43,388 nucleotides of DNA from Hyphomicrobiales bacterium (GCA_019247795.1 JAFBAK010000350.1:1-43388), one strand, 5' to 3'. Shown: positions 33,654 through 43,023, counted from the first letter of the stretch. Program-made: numbers and translations. The notes: generated from the sequence alone by a model not told the origin.

Positions 33654-34952
33654 TCAGGGTCTTTGCGCGAGGCGAAGCTTGGAGATGCGAAAGCGGCTCT
33701 CCCGATCGTTCACGTTTCTCACGATCAATTGTGCCGCCCCGGCATCCTTTCGCGAGAAAAGTACGACAGTTTGCGGGTGAACCGACGCCGCAAGCGAGAT
33801 TTCGCTGGCGACGAATTGCGCTCCGGCTTCATCGCTCAAGGCGAAGCCGATCATGCCGCTCATCACCGTGACCTCGCAGGTCAAGGCGAACTCCTCCTCG
33901 CCATCTAGCGCCAGTTTTCTGAGGGTCGGGCGCAAGTCGAAGCTGACTGCATAATTCCAGATCGGATCATGCGTCGAGCCGAGCAATCCTGTTTGATCGA
34001 GTTTGATATGCGACGAGTTGTGCTGGATGGCACCGCTCAAAGGAATTTCGAATTCGCTTTTCCGCGGTAGCCTGCGCGAGATGATGATGCCGATCGACGT
34101 GCAGTCATATTGGCCTATGCGAAGGCGTAAATGAGGCTCCTCTCGGTAAGGCGGCAGATCGACATATCCATCGAGCAGCGCCTCGCCCGGATCGAAATCA
34201 ACCGGCTCGACGTCATAGCCGGCTGAGGTAAGCCTGTTTACGAGCCCCAGGATGTCGCGACGCCGATAGATCGACAGCCCCTGGCTCTCGAAAGTCTCGC
34301 GATTCGAGGACAAGTTGAACTCGGTCGTGTGGATCGCGACGCCACCCCTTTTCAGCGAGCCCATCGCGTTCTCGACGAAAGCGAGTCCATGCTCGAGCGA
34401 ACCGAGATGCTCGAGGCTGCATGCGGACCAGCAGAAATCGAAACCGTCACGAAATTTTTCCGGGATGTCGTTCATGTCGGCTACTTCGAAGGTGACGCGC
34501 TCGCGAAACACATCGGGATCGCAGATCCTCGGAAATTCGAGCGCCTGAAGACCTGCCGCATGCTGGTCCGTCTGCTCCCAGCCGGCGCGACGCGCCGCCT
34601 CGCTGCCCTGATCGGTCGCGACGATATCGCATCCCAAGCTGGCGAATAAGGCTGGCAAGGGCTCGCGGCCGACGCCGAAGGCCAAGCCTCGTTGACCCGG
34701 CGTCAAGAGGCCCCGCTCAAAAAGGGATTGAGCGATGAAGACGAGCTCCCAGAGCTTTCTTGCCAGACTGGGCCGACGCCCGAGGCGATCGCACCAGTAC
34801 CGGAAGGCGTCGGATGTGCAATCCGCTTGCTTGCAAAGTCTCGATCCTTGCCCCGTCAGCGCCGGAGGGCCGGAAGGAGGAGCCATGTCGCCCAGCAGGC
34901 GACGATAAGTGATCTCCTGAAGCGAAAGTTGCATTCCGTCCTTTATCGACAT
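33654..34952 (-). CDS. Class I methyltransferase with C-terminal beta-rich domain
   Basis: A two-part protein, about 432 residues. The N-terminal part is a SAM-dependent methyltransferase (G-L-A-F-G-V-G-R-E-P-L as a divergent glycine loop, V-A-T-D-Q-G as the acidic strand, D-F-C-W-S-A-C-S-L-E-H-L-G as the post-motif). The last 150 or so residues are predicted beta-rich, without recognised motif. Such architecture is seen in methyltransferases of surface-polysaccharide or lipopolysaccharide clusters, but no glycan genes are nearby, so the role is open. Start: ATG 34952 or, with a better AAGGA ribosome-binding site, ATG 34934 (MQLSLQEI). It begins 9-27 bp after the DUF1614-like gene and is probably co-transcribed with it. 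Confidence 0.75.
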   Translation of the reverse strand: MSIKDGMQLSLQEITYRRLLGDMAPPSGPPALTGQGSRLCKQADCTSDAFRYWCDRLGRRPSLARKLWELVFIAQSLFERGLLTPGQRGLAFGVGREPLPALFASLGCDIVATDQGSEAARRAGWEQTDQHAAGLQALEFPRICDPDVFRERVTFEVADMNDIPEKFRDGFDFCWSACSLEHLGSLEHGLAFVENAMGSLKRGGVAIHTTEFNLSSNRETFESQGLSIYRRRDILGLVNRLTSAGYDVEPVDFDPGEALLDGYVDLPPYREEPHLRLRIGQYDCTSIGIIISRRLPRKSEFEIPLSGAIQHNSSHIKLDQTGLLGSTHDPIWNYAVSFDLRPTLRKLALDGEEEFALTCEVTVMSGMIGFALSDEAGAQFVASEISLAASVHPQTVVLFSRKDAGAAQLIVRNVNDRESRFRISKLRLAQRP

Positions 34953-34961
34953 CCGTGGCGC

Positions 34962-35669
34962 TCACGCGCTCCTGCGGCCCGTCAGGCTCGCGATCAGCAC
35001 TGCGATGATGCCGGCAAGGAAAATGCCGTCGAAGGTGCCCGCCCCGCCGATCGAGGCGACGGGGGCGCCGAGCCCTTGAATATGCGAAAGATTGAGGAGA
35101 TCGGCACCGATCAATGTGCCGAGGCTCCCACCGGCGTAAGCGAGCGCGGCGGCGTGCCGCCAGGAAACCAGCAACGCCGTGATCGCCGCCGCGATCGGGG
35201 GCCCGAGAATTGGGACCGCGATGCCGACCCCGGGAACCGGCGTCGCCATCATGTGGCAGATCACGGCAACGCATCCGACTGCAAGCACGCCCGAGCCCCA
35301 AAGATCGTTCTTGGCGAGAAGGTAAAGCGACAGAATGGTGGGAATGACCGCGCCGCCCACATTGACCGCGATGACGGTACCCGGCCAATCCACCATCACC
35401 GGCACGACGTAGCGCATGCCGAAATAGCTGACCTCACGCCCGGCGAGCACATTCTGTTCTGGAAGCTGCGCCACGGGGATATTGATATAGCTCCCGAACA
35501 AGGATGCGAAGAGAAGAAAAAGCGCTGTGTTCGAGCTTACGCCAAGCCGCGTATAGGCATAGCGGAGAATGCCGAGCTGAATGAAAACGAGAAGCAGCCC
35601 GAAGACGCCGACGAGGAGCGCGAAGAAGAGCGGCGCGATCGGCAGGTATTGCAGGTGACTGACGTGCAC
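34962..35669 (-). CDS. DUF1614-like membrane protein
   Basis: An integral membrane protein of 235 residues with about seven hydrophobic segments, resembling the DUF1614 family of uncharacterised membrane proteins. Seen: the region L-F-A-S-L-F-G-S-Y-I-N-I-P-V, the N-V-G-G-A-V-I-P segment, and the C-terminal G-A-D-L-L-N-L with G-G-A-G-T-F-D-G-I-F-L. These conserved Gly/Asn/Asp residues within membrane segments suggest a transporter or an intramembrane enzyme, but the function is unknown. The start is GTG 35669. It stands directly upstream of the two-part methyltransferase on the same strand. Confidence 0.78.
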   Translation of the reverse strand: MHVSHLQYLPIAPLFFALLVGVFGLLLVFIQLGILRYAYTRLGVSSNTALFLLFASLFGSYINIPVAQLPEQNVLAGREVSYFGMRYVVPVMVDWPGTVIAVNVGGAVIPTILSLYLLAKNDLWGSGVLAVGCVAVICHMMATPVPGVGIAVPILGPPIAAAITALLVSWRHAAALAYAGGSLGTLIGADLLNLSHIQGLGAPVASIGGAGTFDGIFLAGIIAVLIASLTGRRSA

Positions 35670-35819
35670 GGGGAACCGTTCGTATCAGAGCCGCAGGACA
35701 GCCGCTCCCGCCGATATAGCGCAAGGCATGCGTGCAAGCGAGCGGCACTCGGAAAAGACACTGCATGATCTCGCACGGGTCTTGCGGAGGCGAGGCACCT
35801 GTTTTTCCGGGCTGTTCTT

Positions 35820-37019
35820 TCAGGTGGCACGCGAAGCTGAAGCCGTCACATGCTTGCGGCGAAGCCGCGTCGCTGTTCTCGCAGCACCTCCGGCACGACC
35901 CCCTCGCGCATGCGATACGCCGATCTCCACCACCGGCCTGCCGAGCACGTCCATCAAAGGCTCGACGCCGAGCCCCGGCGTGTCGGCGGGCGCCATGCGC
36001 CCTTGCGCGCGCTTCGGCGCACCTTTGGCGATCTCGCGTGACACATAGCTGTTGAAATCCGTCGCCGAGAGAAGGAATTCGCTCGGCGTCGAGCCTGCGA
36101 GATGTGCGATCGTCGCCGTCGTGATATCGCCGCCCCAGCTGTCCTCGATGGTCATGGCGACGCCGCGCGCGAGGCAGAGGTCGCGAATGAGCCGCGCCCG
36201 CGTCAACCCGCCGACCTTGGAAATCTTCAGGTTGATCGCATCCATGGCACCGTCACGCAGCGCCCGCAGCAGCATTTCGACGCCGTCGATCGTCTCATCG
36301 AGGATGAAGGGCAGTCCGGTGCGCCGGCGCACCACGAGACACTCCTCATAGCTCCGGCAAGGCTGCTCGATATAGACGTCGAGGCTTCGCACCGCGTTCA
36401 CGACGCGCGCCGCCTCATGCATCGTCCAACCCGTATTGGCATCGGCGATGAGCACCTCGCCGCGCTTGAGCACGGCTCTGCAGGCCTCGATACGTTCGAT
36501 GTCCACATCGGCGTTTCCGCCGACCTTCAGCTGGAACTTGGTGTATCCTTCGGCACGATACCCGGCAACGCGCTTCGCCATCGCGTCGGGAGCTTCCTGA
36601 GAGATGGCGCGGTAGAGATCGATCGGAGCGGTCTCACCTCCGCCGAGTAAAACATGCGCGGGCAAGCCCGCCGTCTTGCCCAACAGGTCCCAGCAGGCGA
36701 TGTCGATCGGCGCTTTGACATAGGGATGCCCGCGCAGGGCTGCGTCGAGCTTGCGATCGAGAAGCTCGAGCCTTCGCGGATCGAGCCCGATGAGCTTCTC
36801 GCCGATCTCGCGCAAGCCCGACCGCACGCCCTCCGCATAGGCCGGAAGATAGGCGGAGCCGAGCGGACAGCACTCGCCATAGCCGGTCACCCCCGCATCC
36901 GTCTCGATAGCGACGACCGTCGAATCGAAAACGGATACGAAATTGTCGTTCGACCAGGCGTAGCGCCCCTCCCGCACGGGAAGCTCGACGCGATAGGCCT
37001 TGATGGCTGTGATTTTCAT
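35820..37019 (-). CDS. Enolase-superfamily enzyme, cis-3-hydroxy-L-proline dehydratase-like
   Basis: An enolase-superfamily protein, 399 residues, of the muconate-cycloisomerase/mandelate-racemase group. Seen: N-terminal capping domain, then the barrel with Lys165 in F-Q-L-K-V-G-G, metal ligands Asp193 (A-D-A-N-T-G-W), Glu218 (I-E-Q-P-C) and Asp241 (D-E-T-I-D-G), and Lys265/Lys268 in L-K-I-S-K-V-G-G. From memory, the [11 protein letters not shown] and C-x-S-Y-E-E-C pattern fits cis-3-hydroxy-L-proline dehydratase or dipeptide epimerase relatives; the substrate is uncertain. The last 30 or so residues form an Arg/Ala-rich tail ([14 protein letters not shown]) that looks like a read-through extension. 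No other hydroxyproline genes lie nearby. Confidence 0.82.
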   Translation of the reverse strand: MKITAIKAYRVELPVREGRYAWSNDNFVSVFDSTVVAIETDAGVTGYGECCPLGSAYLPAYAEGVRSGLREIGEKLIGLDPRRLELLDRKLDAALRGHPYVKAPIDIACWDLLGKTAGLPAHVLLGGGETAPIDLYRAISQEAPDAMAKRVAGYRAEGYTKFQLKVGGNADVDIERIEACRAVLKRGEVLIADANTGWTMHEAARVVNAVRSLDVYIEQPCRSYEECLVVRRRTGLPFILDETIDGVEMLLRALRDGAMDAINLKISKVGGLTRARLIRDLCLARGVAMTIEDSWGGDITTATIAHLAGSTPSEFLLSATDFNSYVSREIAKGAPKRAQGRMAPADTPGLGVEPLMDVLGRPVVEIGVSHARGGRAGGAARTATRLRRKHVTASASRAT

Positions 37020-37060
37020 GATACGGCACCCTCACGAAGACCCGCGACGGCGCCGATCGG

Positions 37061-37516
37061 TCAACCGCGCGCTGGTGGAACGACAAGCCTATAAAGGATT
37101 CCCGTGCCGATGCCCCAGACGCTTTGAAGAAAAATTGCGATCGCGACGTCGTGCAATTCAAACCCGAACCCGGGCGAGAACCCTTTCAGGGGCGCCACCA
37201 CGAACCACAACCCGAGATCCAAGATCACGGCGCCGAAAAGAAGCGCAGTGATCCAATAGCCGATACCGTGCGGAAAACGCGGCTCGAGATATGCGAAAAG
37301 GATTCCCCAAAGCCCGCCGAAGAAGGCGCCGGAAAACAGGGTGGGCACCCCAAAAGGCTGTGTCGGCGTCATATCGGGCGGCGGGTCGGATACGGCACCT
37401 ATGCCATAAAGAAGCAACAACCCAAGCTGAAAGAAAGTGAGAACGGCGACAAAGCCGGCCCCGAAACCAATGAGTACCCGCCGCGGCCAAAAAGGTGTTT
37501 CGGCTGCAATCACCAT
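37061..37516 (-). CDS. Hypothetical four-helix membrane protein
   Basis: A 151-residue membrane protein of unknown function with four hydrophobic segments: V-L-I-G-F-G-A-G-F-V-A-V-L, F-S-G-A-F-F-G-G-L-W-G-I-L-F-A-Y, I-T-A-L-L-F-G-A-V-I-L-D, and V-A-I-A-I-F-L-Q-S-V-W-G-I-G-T-G. A Pro-rich periplasmic loop lies between the first two. The start is ATG 37516 after GAGGG. It is on the same strand as its neighbours, 41 bp upstream of the enolase-superfamily gene, so co-transcription is possible. Confidence 0.72.
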   Translation of the reverse strand: MVIAAETPFWPRRVLIGFGAGFVAVLTFFQLGLLLLYGIGAVSDPPPDMTPTQPFGVPTLFSGAFFGGLWGILFAYLEPRFPHGIGYWITALLFGAVILDLGLWFVVAPLKGFSPGFGFELHDVAIAIFLQSVWGIGTGILYRLVVPPARG

Positions 37517-37635
37517 CGCGCCCTCGTTAAGTTGAGCATCCTTCTCGCTCTAACTAATTAGCCTTGAGCTCCAAGTCTAATACGCAGGCCCATTCTAAAG
37601 TTCCGGCTTTGACGCGAAGATATCCGATGTGTCGA

Positions 37636-38187
37636 TCATAAAGGTTGAAGCTCGGTCTTCTCTCCTGCGGGCAAGCCGATCTCGAACGTGTTCAAGGTCA
37701 TCGAGACGAGCGTATAATAGCCAAGGATGCCGATGAGCTCCACGACCCCTTGCTCGCCGAGCGCCTGGACCGCTTTGTCGAAGACCGCTTGCGGGACGTT
37801 GTGGGTCTCGTGCAAGGCTCGGCTGAATTCGTAAACGGCGAGTGCTTGCGCATCCTCGAGCACAGGCTTTTCGCGCCTGGCAATCGCCTCGATCACCGCG
37901 GCCTCGATGCCGGCCTTGAGGCTCTCGCGCTTATGCGCGTACCACTCGTAATGCGAGGTCCAGAAGCGGGCCGTGACGAGAATCGCGAGCTCGGAAAGGC
38001 GAGGCGGAAGAGAAGTCTCGTAACGCACGAACTCGCCGAGATGCTGAGCGCGCTGCGCCATTTCGGGGCTTTGCAGCCAAGCGAGGAGCGGCGGAGGGGC
38101 GGTGCCGCGCTTGCCGGCGATGGCGGCCGCGACGACCCTCTGTTGGGCGGGCGTCATCTCGTCGTGGTTCATGGGCTTGGTGCGCAT
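37636..38187 (-). CDS. Carboxymuconolactone decarboxylase-like protein
   Basis: An all-helical protein of 183 residues of the carboxymuconolactone decarboxylase/AhpD superfamily. Seen: R-L-S-E-L-A-I-L-V-T-A-R-F-W-T-S-H-Y-E-W with the conserved Glu and His of the family, and V-V-E-L-I-G-I-L-G-Y-Y near the C-terminus. It lacks the CxxC of AhpD, so it is not a peroxidase of that kind; decarboxylase or other function is possible, and the substrate is unknown. The start is ATG 38187, with GGAG just upstream; the frame stays open further upstream over galM without meaning. galM ends 17 bp before it on the same strand. Confidence 0.8.
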   Translation of the reverse strand: MRTKPMNHDEMTPAQQRVVAAAIAGKRGTAPPPLLAWLQSPEMAQRAQHLGEFVRYETSLPPRLSELAILVTARFWTSHYEWYAHKRESLKAGIEAAVIEAIARREKPVLEDAQALAVYEFSRALHETHNVPQAVFDKAVQALGEQGVVELIGILGYYTLVSMTLNTFEIGLPAGEKTELQPL

Positions 38188-38204
38188 CCGCTCCGTATCC
38201 CTTC

Positions 38205-39275
38205 TCAGCCTTGGTCTTGGTGAAAGCGGTATTCCGTGCGCTGCCGATAGATCTGGCCGGGGCGCAGCACGATGCTCGGAAAATGCGCGTGATGGGGAGC
38301 ATCGGGAAAATGCTGCGCTTCGAGCGCGAGGCCGGCGCCCGCTCCATATCGTCGTCCTCCGTGCCCGGAAGCCGTGAAGACCAGGTTGTGACTGTCGAAG
38401 AACTGAAGCCCGGGTTCGCTCGTCCATAGCTCGAGAACCAAACCGTTTCGCGGGCTCGATAAGCTCGCCGCATGGGCGAGAGTATCGACGTTTTGGTTCG
38501 TGCCATTCGCCCCGCGAAGCACGAAATTCACGTCATACCCGAACGGAGATGTCTCGCCAGGCCGCACATGGCGAACACGGCGAAGCGAGCAAAAATCATA
38601 AGGGGTGCCCGCAACGGCACTGATCTCGCCTGTGGGTATGAGGTCGCGATCGACCGGCGTGATGAAATCCGCAGCGATCATCAGATTGTGGTCACGCGCG
38701 TCCTCGCTGCCGTCGAGGTTGAAATATGGATGCTGCGCCAGATTGACGATCGTCGCTGTGTCCGTGGTTGCTGTGAGCTCGAGCGCAAGTATCGCGGGAT
38801 GCAGAAGACGATATCGGCACCAGACCTTCAACGCGCCCGGATAGCCTTGGTCGCCGGCGGGTGAGAAAAGCGCAAGCGTGACCGCGTCCGCGGTTTGCTC
38901 CACGATCCGCCACTCTCTCCGATCAAATCCGTCGGGCCCGCTGTGCAAGGAATTCCGGCCTTTTTCGTTGAGCGGCAACTGGTAAGCCACACCATCGACG
39001 CTGAAGCGTCCCCTGGCGATGCGATTTGCGCAACGTCCGACGATCGCGCCGGCATGGTGGGCCCGCCCGTCATAGGGTTCGAGAGTGTCGAACCCTAAGA
39101 TCACACTCTCCCGCCTCCCATCTCGGAACGGCACGAGGAGATCGCGCAAAGTTGCGCCGAGCTCCAATATGCGAGCCTCGAATCCTGTCTCCAAAGCAAG
39201 ACGCGCTTCGCGAATCTCGCTTCCATCAGGGAGAGTGCCGAAAACGGTTGCGGCCATGTGTTTGACTTCTACCAT
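38205..39275 (-). CDS. galM: Aldose 1-epimerase
   Basis: Mutarotase (GalM), about 356 residues, interconverting alpha and beta anomers of aldoses. Seen: beta-sandwich fold with G-F-D-T-L-E-P-Y, the substrate Asn/Arg segment G-R-C-A-N-R-I-A-R-G-R-F, L-H-S-G-P-D-G-F-D, the catalytic His in L-A-Q-H-P-Y-F-N-L-D-G, and the catalytic Glu in L-A-L-E-A-Q-H-F-P-D-A near the C-terminus. It may start at ATG 39275 or at ATG 39257 (MAATVFG); both have weak ribosome-binding sites. It follows the extensin-like gene by 53 bp and precedes the carboxymuconolactone decarboxylase-like gene. Confidence 0.93.
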   Translation of the reverse strand: MVEVKHMAATVFGTLPDGSEIREARLALETGFEARILELGATLRDLLVPFRDGRRESVILGFDTLEPYDGRAHHAGAIVGRCANRIARGRFSVDGVAYQLPLNEKGRNSLHSGPDGFDRREWRIVEQTADAVTLALFSPAGDQGYPGALKVWCRYRLLHPAILALELTATTDTATIVNLAQHPYFNLDGSEDARDHNLMIAADFITPVDRDLIPTGEISAVAGTPYDFCSLRRVRHVRPGETSPFGYDVNFVLRGANGTNQNVDTLAHAASLSSPRNGLVLELWTSEPGLQFFDSHNLVFTASGHGGRRYGAGAGLALEAQHFPDAPHHAHFPSIVLRPGQIYRQRTEYRFHQDQG

Positions 39276-39328
39276 CTCGAGCCGCTGTTCAAGGGCGGCC
39301 CAAGACCTCTCCTTGCCGTCCGGCCTGC

Positions 39329-40675
39329 TTACTCGTCCGGATCTCCTTCACCGCTCGACGGCTCGGGAATGGCTCGGCCAGGTTGGCCTCGCGTGGCGGG
39401 TTGCGCGCCGACGCTCCATCCTGGCGGTAGGCTGCTCTGCGCGAGCGGTCGTGGAGGCGGGCTTTGGGAAGCAAGCGGGATCGACGCGGGCGGGCGTGGA
39501 GGGAGTATCGCTGCCGCATAAGCAGAGCGCATCGGTTGCGGTGACGGTTCCACAGGCCCGAGGCGGCTGCCGTCCTTGGCGATGCTCGTGCCGATCGGTC
39601 CTCCGCCTCCGGCGTTGGATGTGCGCTCCGCCATTCCTGGTCGATCAAGCCGGTCACCCTTGCGCGCCACGACGAGCGGTTGTTCCTCTTCTCGCGGCGC
39701 CTGGGCGGCGCGCATGGGGGGAAGCGATGCCGGATAAACGGGCTGCGGACGCGAAGCTGCGGCCACCGGCCGGCTCGGCGGCGCCGCCGGTTGTGCCTCC
39801 TCGATCGGCGCTTCGCGCGTGGCAACGGCACGCGACCGCGGTGCCGTGTCGTTGAGCGCGTAGGGATCGTCGGCCTCGGGCTCCTGCTCGAGCTGACCGG
39901 GCGGGACGGGCGCTTGTACGGGTCCTTCCAGGGGCGCGGCCGTGCGCGGAGTGAACTTAATCACCGGACGACAAATGTGATGGCCGCCGGCATGACGCAT
40001 CAGATCGAGATGGAAATGGTCCTCGTGATGGCCATCGCTGCCGGGCCCGAGCACCGTATGGAAAATCTCGCAGGAGCCCACGAAGACGCTGCGCAGAAAT
40101 TCCTGGTCTTCCGGCGCGCCCCTCCAGCCTGTCTTCACCATGACTTCGCGTCCGTCGGCGAGCGTAAATCCCGACACGTCGATGGCATTGGCGAAGGCGT
40201 GCTCGGAAATCGCGTTCGTGCCGGTGCCGTTGTTCATTCGCCGGCATGAGTAGGAACCCAGCGAATGCATCTCCACGACCGGTTCGCCGTAGACCGCGGC
40301 TGCCGCCGCCTGAACCTTCTCGGTCATCCAACTCTCGAGGGCCGGCACCATCTCGCAAGTGAGCGTTGCCGCATAGGCCTTGTGGCCGGTCCCGGCGAGC
40401 GAGGCTGGAAAGGTGAGGCCAACCTTGCCGTCCGAGAGCGCGGCAACTTGAAAGGGCGAAAGCGCGCCGCAAGCGCCAGGTCCGTCGATCGCCGGAGCGC
40501 GCACGACATAGGGAGTTTCCTTGACGACCCCGGAACGCAGGCAGGCGCGCTCGGCTTCATCACGCCAGGCGGGCCGCGCTTCGCGCGGCATCCTGCCACA
40601 ACTTGCAAGCGCGAGAACGATAAGGCCTATGGCACCGAGCAGGGCTCGGCGCTCGAACGTCCCTGCGCCCACCAT
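39329..40675 (-). CDS. Extensin-like lipoprotein with Pro-rich tail
   Basis: An exported lipoprotein, 448 residues, with an extensin-like catalytic domain related to peptidoglycan peptidases of the LAS type. Seen: a signal with lipobox L-A-S-C near residue 26; a domain of about 200 residues containing S-E-H-A-F-A-N-A-I-D-V-S-G-F and H-H-E-D-H-F-H-L-D, the likely zinc ligands; and six or more Cys that could form disulfides. About 190 residues of Pro/Ala/Arg-rich low-complexity sequence follow. The start is ATG 40675. A role in peptidoglycan remodelling is inferred from the family. Confidence 0.87.
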   Translation of the reverse strand: MVGAGTFERRALLGAIGLIVLALASCGRMPREARPAWRDEAERACLRSGVVKETPYVVRAPAIDGPGACGALSPFQVAALSDGKVGLTFPASLAGTGHKAYAATLTCEMVPALESWMTEKVQAAAAAVYGEPVVEMHSLGSYSCRRMNNGTGTNAISEHAFANAIDVSGFTLADGREVMVKTGWRGAPEDQEFLRSVFVGSCEIFHTVLGPGSDGHHEDHFHLDLMRHAGGHHICRPVIKFTPRTAAPLEGPVQAPVPPGQLEQEPEADDPYALNDTAPRSRAVATREAPIEEAQPAAPPSRPVAAASRPQPVYPASLPPMRAAQAPREEEQPLVVARKGDRLDRPGMAERTSNAGGGGPIGTSIAKDGSRLGPVEPSPQPMRSAYAAAILPPRPPASIPLASQSPPPRPLAQSSLPPGWSVGAQPATRGQPGRAIPEPSSGEGDPDE

Positions 40676-40835
40676 AACTCAAACTCCAGGGAATTAGATT
40701 TTGAGATAAATGCGGCCCAAACGGTTGACGCTTTGCCAAGGGTAACGGTTAATGAGCCCCTAATTTCAAAGCACCCCTGAAGACTCTCGCCCGGCGGTGA
40801 GTTTTGCGGGACGCTTCCCCTGGAGACGCAAATTC

Positions 40836-42092
40836 ATGATATCGGCCCTGGCCTTGCGTGCCCGCCTGGACAACGGCGAGCTCACAGCCGAATCTGCATT
40901 CCGGCAAAGCCTTGATGCTATCGAAGGCCTCGACGGCACGCTCCGTGCTTTCGTGGCGGTGAACCCTGACGCTGCTCGACCCGCGAATATTTCCCGTTCG
41001 GGACCGCTGAATGGCATCGCGATCGGCGTCAAGGACATCATCGAAACCGCCGACATGCCAACCGAGATGGGCTCACCGATCTATACAGGGTGGCGGCCCA
41101 AGGCCGACGCGGCACTCGTCATGCTGGCGCGCAAGGCGGGCGCGGCGATCATCGGCAAGACCGCGACGACTCACTTCGCTCAGGGCGACCCTCCCGAAAC
41201 CCGCAATCCGCACAATCACGCGCATACGCCCGGCGGATCTTCTTCCGGATCGGCGGCAGCGGTCGCCGCTGGGATGGTGCCGCTCGCCTTCGGGACGCAG
41301 ACCGGGGGATCGGTCATTCGACCCGCCTCCTATTGCGGCGTCGCTGCCGTCAAGCCCTCCTATCGACTTCTTCCGACGGTGGGCATCAAATGCTACTCGA
41401 TGTCGCTCGACACTGCGGGGCTGTTTGCTGCGAGCATCGCCGATGCCGCTTTCGCTCTCGCGGCGCTCACCGGCCGAAAATTCCCCGGGCCCACGGAGAC
41501 ACCGGCGATGCGCATCGGCGTCACTCGCCAGTGCTTCGCCGGAGAGGTCGAGCCCGCATCGGAAGCTGCGCTCGCGGCGGCCACCGAGGCGCTGCAGCGC
41601 GGCGGCGCCAAGGTCCAGGACCTCGAAGATCCGCCGGAATTCGCGGCGGCCTGGCGCCTCCATCCAATCATCGGCGACGGCGAGGCCCTGCGTTCGCTCG
41701 CGTGGGAATGGGAAACGCATCGCGAGCTGATCCCACCCAAGCTGACGGAGGCGCTCAGCGCGGCTGAAAATTTCACGATCGAGGAGTTCGACGAAGCGCG
41801 CCGCGCCGGCAAGCGGGCCAGGATCGCAGCACACGCTTTTTTCCGTGATGTCGACGCAGTGATCACGTTTTCCTCGCCGGGAGCGGCGCCGAAGGGGCTC
41901 GGATCCACGGGCGACGCGAAATTCAACCGGCTCTGGACCTTGCTCGGAGTTCCTTGCGTCAACGTGCCGGGTTGCCAGGATGGTCGCGGGCTCCCTGTCG
42001 GCGTTCAGGTGATCGCACCGTTCGGCCGGGACGACCGGGCGCTCGCTGTCGCCTGCGTGCTCGAGGACGCCTTGCAGCGCGTCCACGCCTGA
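40836..42092 (+). CDS. Amidase-signature family hydrolase
   Basis: An amidase of 418 residues. Seen: the Ser-cisSer-Lys triad elements: lysine in I-G-V-K-D-I-I-E-T, G-G-S-S-S-G-S-A-A-A-V-A-A-G, and the nucleophile region T-Q-T-G-G-S-V-I-R-P-A. The family includes glutamyl-tRNA amidotransferase subunit A, but the context and divergent C-terminal half point to a metabolic amidase of unknown substrate. The start is ATG 40836 (MISALALRAR) with GGAG about 12 nt upstream; GTG 40797 is also in frame. It is divergent from the extensin-like gene. The 160-bp gap between them holds two copies of AACGGTT and no clear promoter. Confidence 0.88.
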   Translation: MISALALRARLDNGELTAESAFRQSLDAIEGLDGTLRAFVAVNPDAARPANISRSGPLNGIAIGVKDIIETADMPTEMGSPIYTGWRPKADAALVMLARKAGAAIIGKTATTHFAQGDPPETRNPHNHAHTPGGSSSGSAAAVAAGMVPLAFGTQTGGSVIRPASYCGVAAVKPSYRLLPTVGIKCYSMSLDTAGLFAASIADAAFALAALTGRKFPGPTETPAMRIGVTRQCFAGEVEPASEAALAAATEALQRGGAKVQDLEDPPEFAAAWRLHPIIGDGEALRSLAWEWETHRELIPPKLTEALSAAENFTIEEFDEARRAGKRARIAAHAFFRDVDAVITFSSPGAAPKGLGSTGDAKFNRLWTLLGVPCVNVPGCQDGRGLPVGVQVIAPFGRDDRALAVACVLEDALQRVHA

Positions 42093-42277
42093 GGGCGTCG
42101 CGCCGTTTTGCTAGCCAACACACTTGCTCGCCAACATGATCGCCCTATTTGTTTGAAATTGGTCGAGATCGGATCGCAGGGCCATTGCAACCCGCTCCGA
42201 ACCCGATCGTTCTACGTTGAACAGAGTTGATCAGGATGGCGCGAGGGGGCGCGGAGAAAGGGGGGGAAGGTTTGGGG

Positions 42278-42823
42278 ATGGAGCGCTCGGAGATCAAGAT
42301 GACGGACACAAACCCGACGCAGGGCCAAGATGACGACGCGATACTCACCGGCCACGACGATGCTCCGGTGTCCAACGCACTCGCCACCGCTGCGCGCATG
42401 ATGCGCACGCGAACGGCGGCGCTCCTTGCCGCCGAAGGTCTGTTTGCCGGGCAAGATGTCCTTCTGCTCACGCTGGGAGGGGAAAAAAGTTTGGAAGTGG
42501 GTGAGATTGCCGAACGCCTCGGCGTCCGAGCGCCGACGGTCTCGAAGACGCTCACGCGCTTGACCGAGGCCGGTCTCGTCAGTCGCTCAGCGGTTTCCGG
42601 CGACAAACGGCGGGTGGCAGCGCGGCTCACCGCAAAAGGCCGAGCCAAGCTCGAGCGCATCGCCGAGATTCGTTCGAGGGTCGAGCGCGAGCTGCTCTCA
42701 GGCTTCGATGCAAAGGACGAGCGGCGCCTGCGCAAGCTGTTGCGCAAAGCCACCCGGACAATCTCGCTCAGCGCACGCGGTGAGGAGGTTGCCATTCAGC
42801 ATGCGGATGTCGAACCGCATTAA
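42278..42823 (+). CDS. MarR-family transcriptional regulator
   Basis: A winged-helix repressor of the MarR family, about 181 residues. Seen: N-terminal dimerisation helix; the helix-turn-helix at about L-E-V-G-E-I-A-E-R-L-G-V-R-A-P-T-V-S-K-T; a wing with S-A-V-S-G-D-K-R-R-V-A-A-R-L-T; and a C-terminal helix. D-K-R-R is the conserved wing motif. Starts: ATG 42278 after GAAGG, or ATG 42299 after CGGAG; both are plausible. Its target is unknown; the amidase gene upstream on the same strand is a candidate. The 185-bp gap between them contains AT-rich sequence near 42145 but no operator I can define. Confidence 0.86.
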   Translation: MERSEIKMTDTNPTQGQDDDAILTGHDDAPVSNALATAARMMRTRTAALLAAEGLFAGQDVLLLTLGGEKSLEVGEIAERLGVRAPTVSKTLTRLTEAGLVSRSAVSGDKRRVAARLTAKGRAKLERIAEIRSRVERELLSGFDAKDERRLRKLLRKATRTISLSARGEEVAIQHADVEPH

Positions 42824-42993
42824 CTCCAGCGGCCAGTGCGAATTCCTCGGGACAGGCGGCTTCGAGACGATCGACCTTAGGCATCCCGGCCGGCCACTCC
42901 CACCGACGTCTTGTCCATTCCGTCCGCAACGGTCGCGCCCAAGGCCATTTGTCCGGCAGGTAAGCTCGGCACGCGCGTGGCCGCCGGCGCCCC

Positions 42994-43023
42994 TTGACGC
43001 CAGTGGGTCGGCCTTCCTATCTC
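42994..43023 (+). promoter_or_regulatory. Candidate alphaproteobacterial housekeeping promoter
   Basis: TTGACGC at 42994-43000 and CCTATCTC at 43016-43023 resemble the alphaproteobacterial sigma73 consensus TTGACGS...GCTANAWC, with a 15-bp gap. It would give a leader of about 85 nt for the gene at 43114. The surrounding 290 bp between the MarR gene and this gene hold nothing else that I recognise. Confidence 0.4.
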
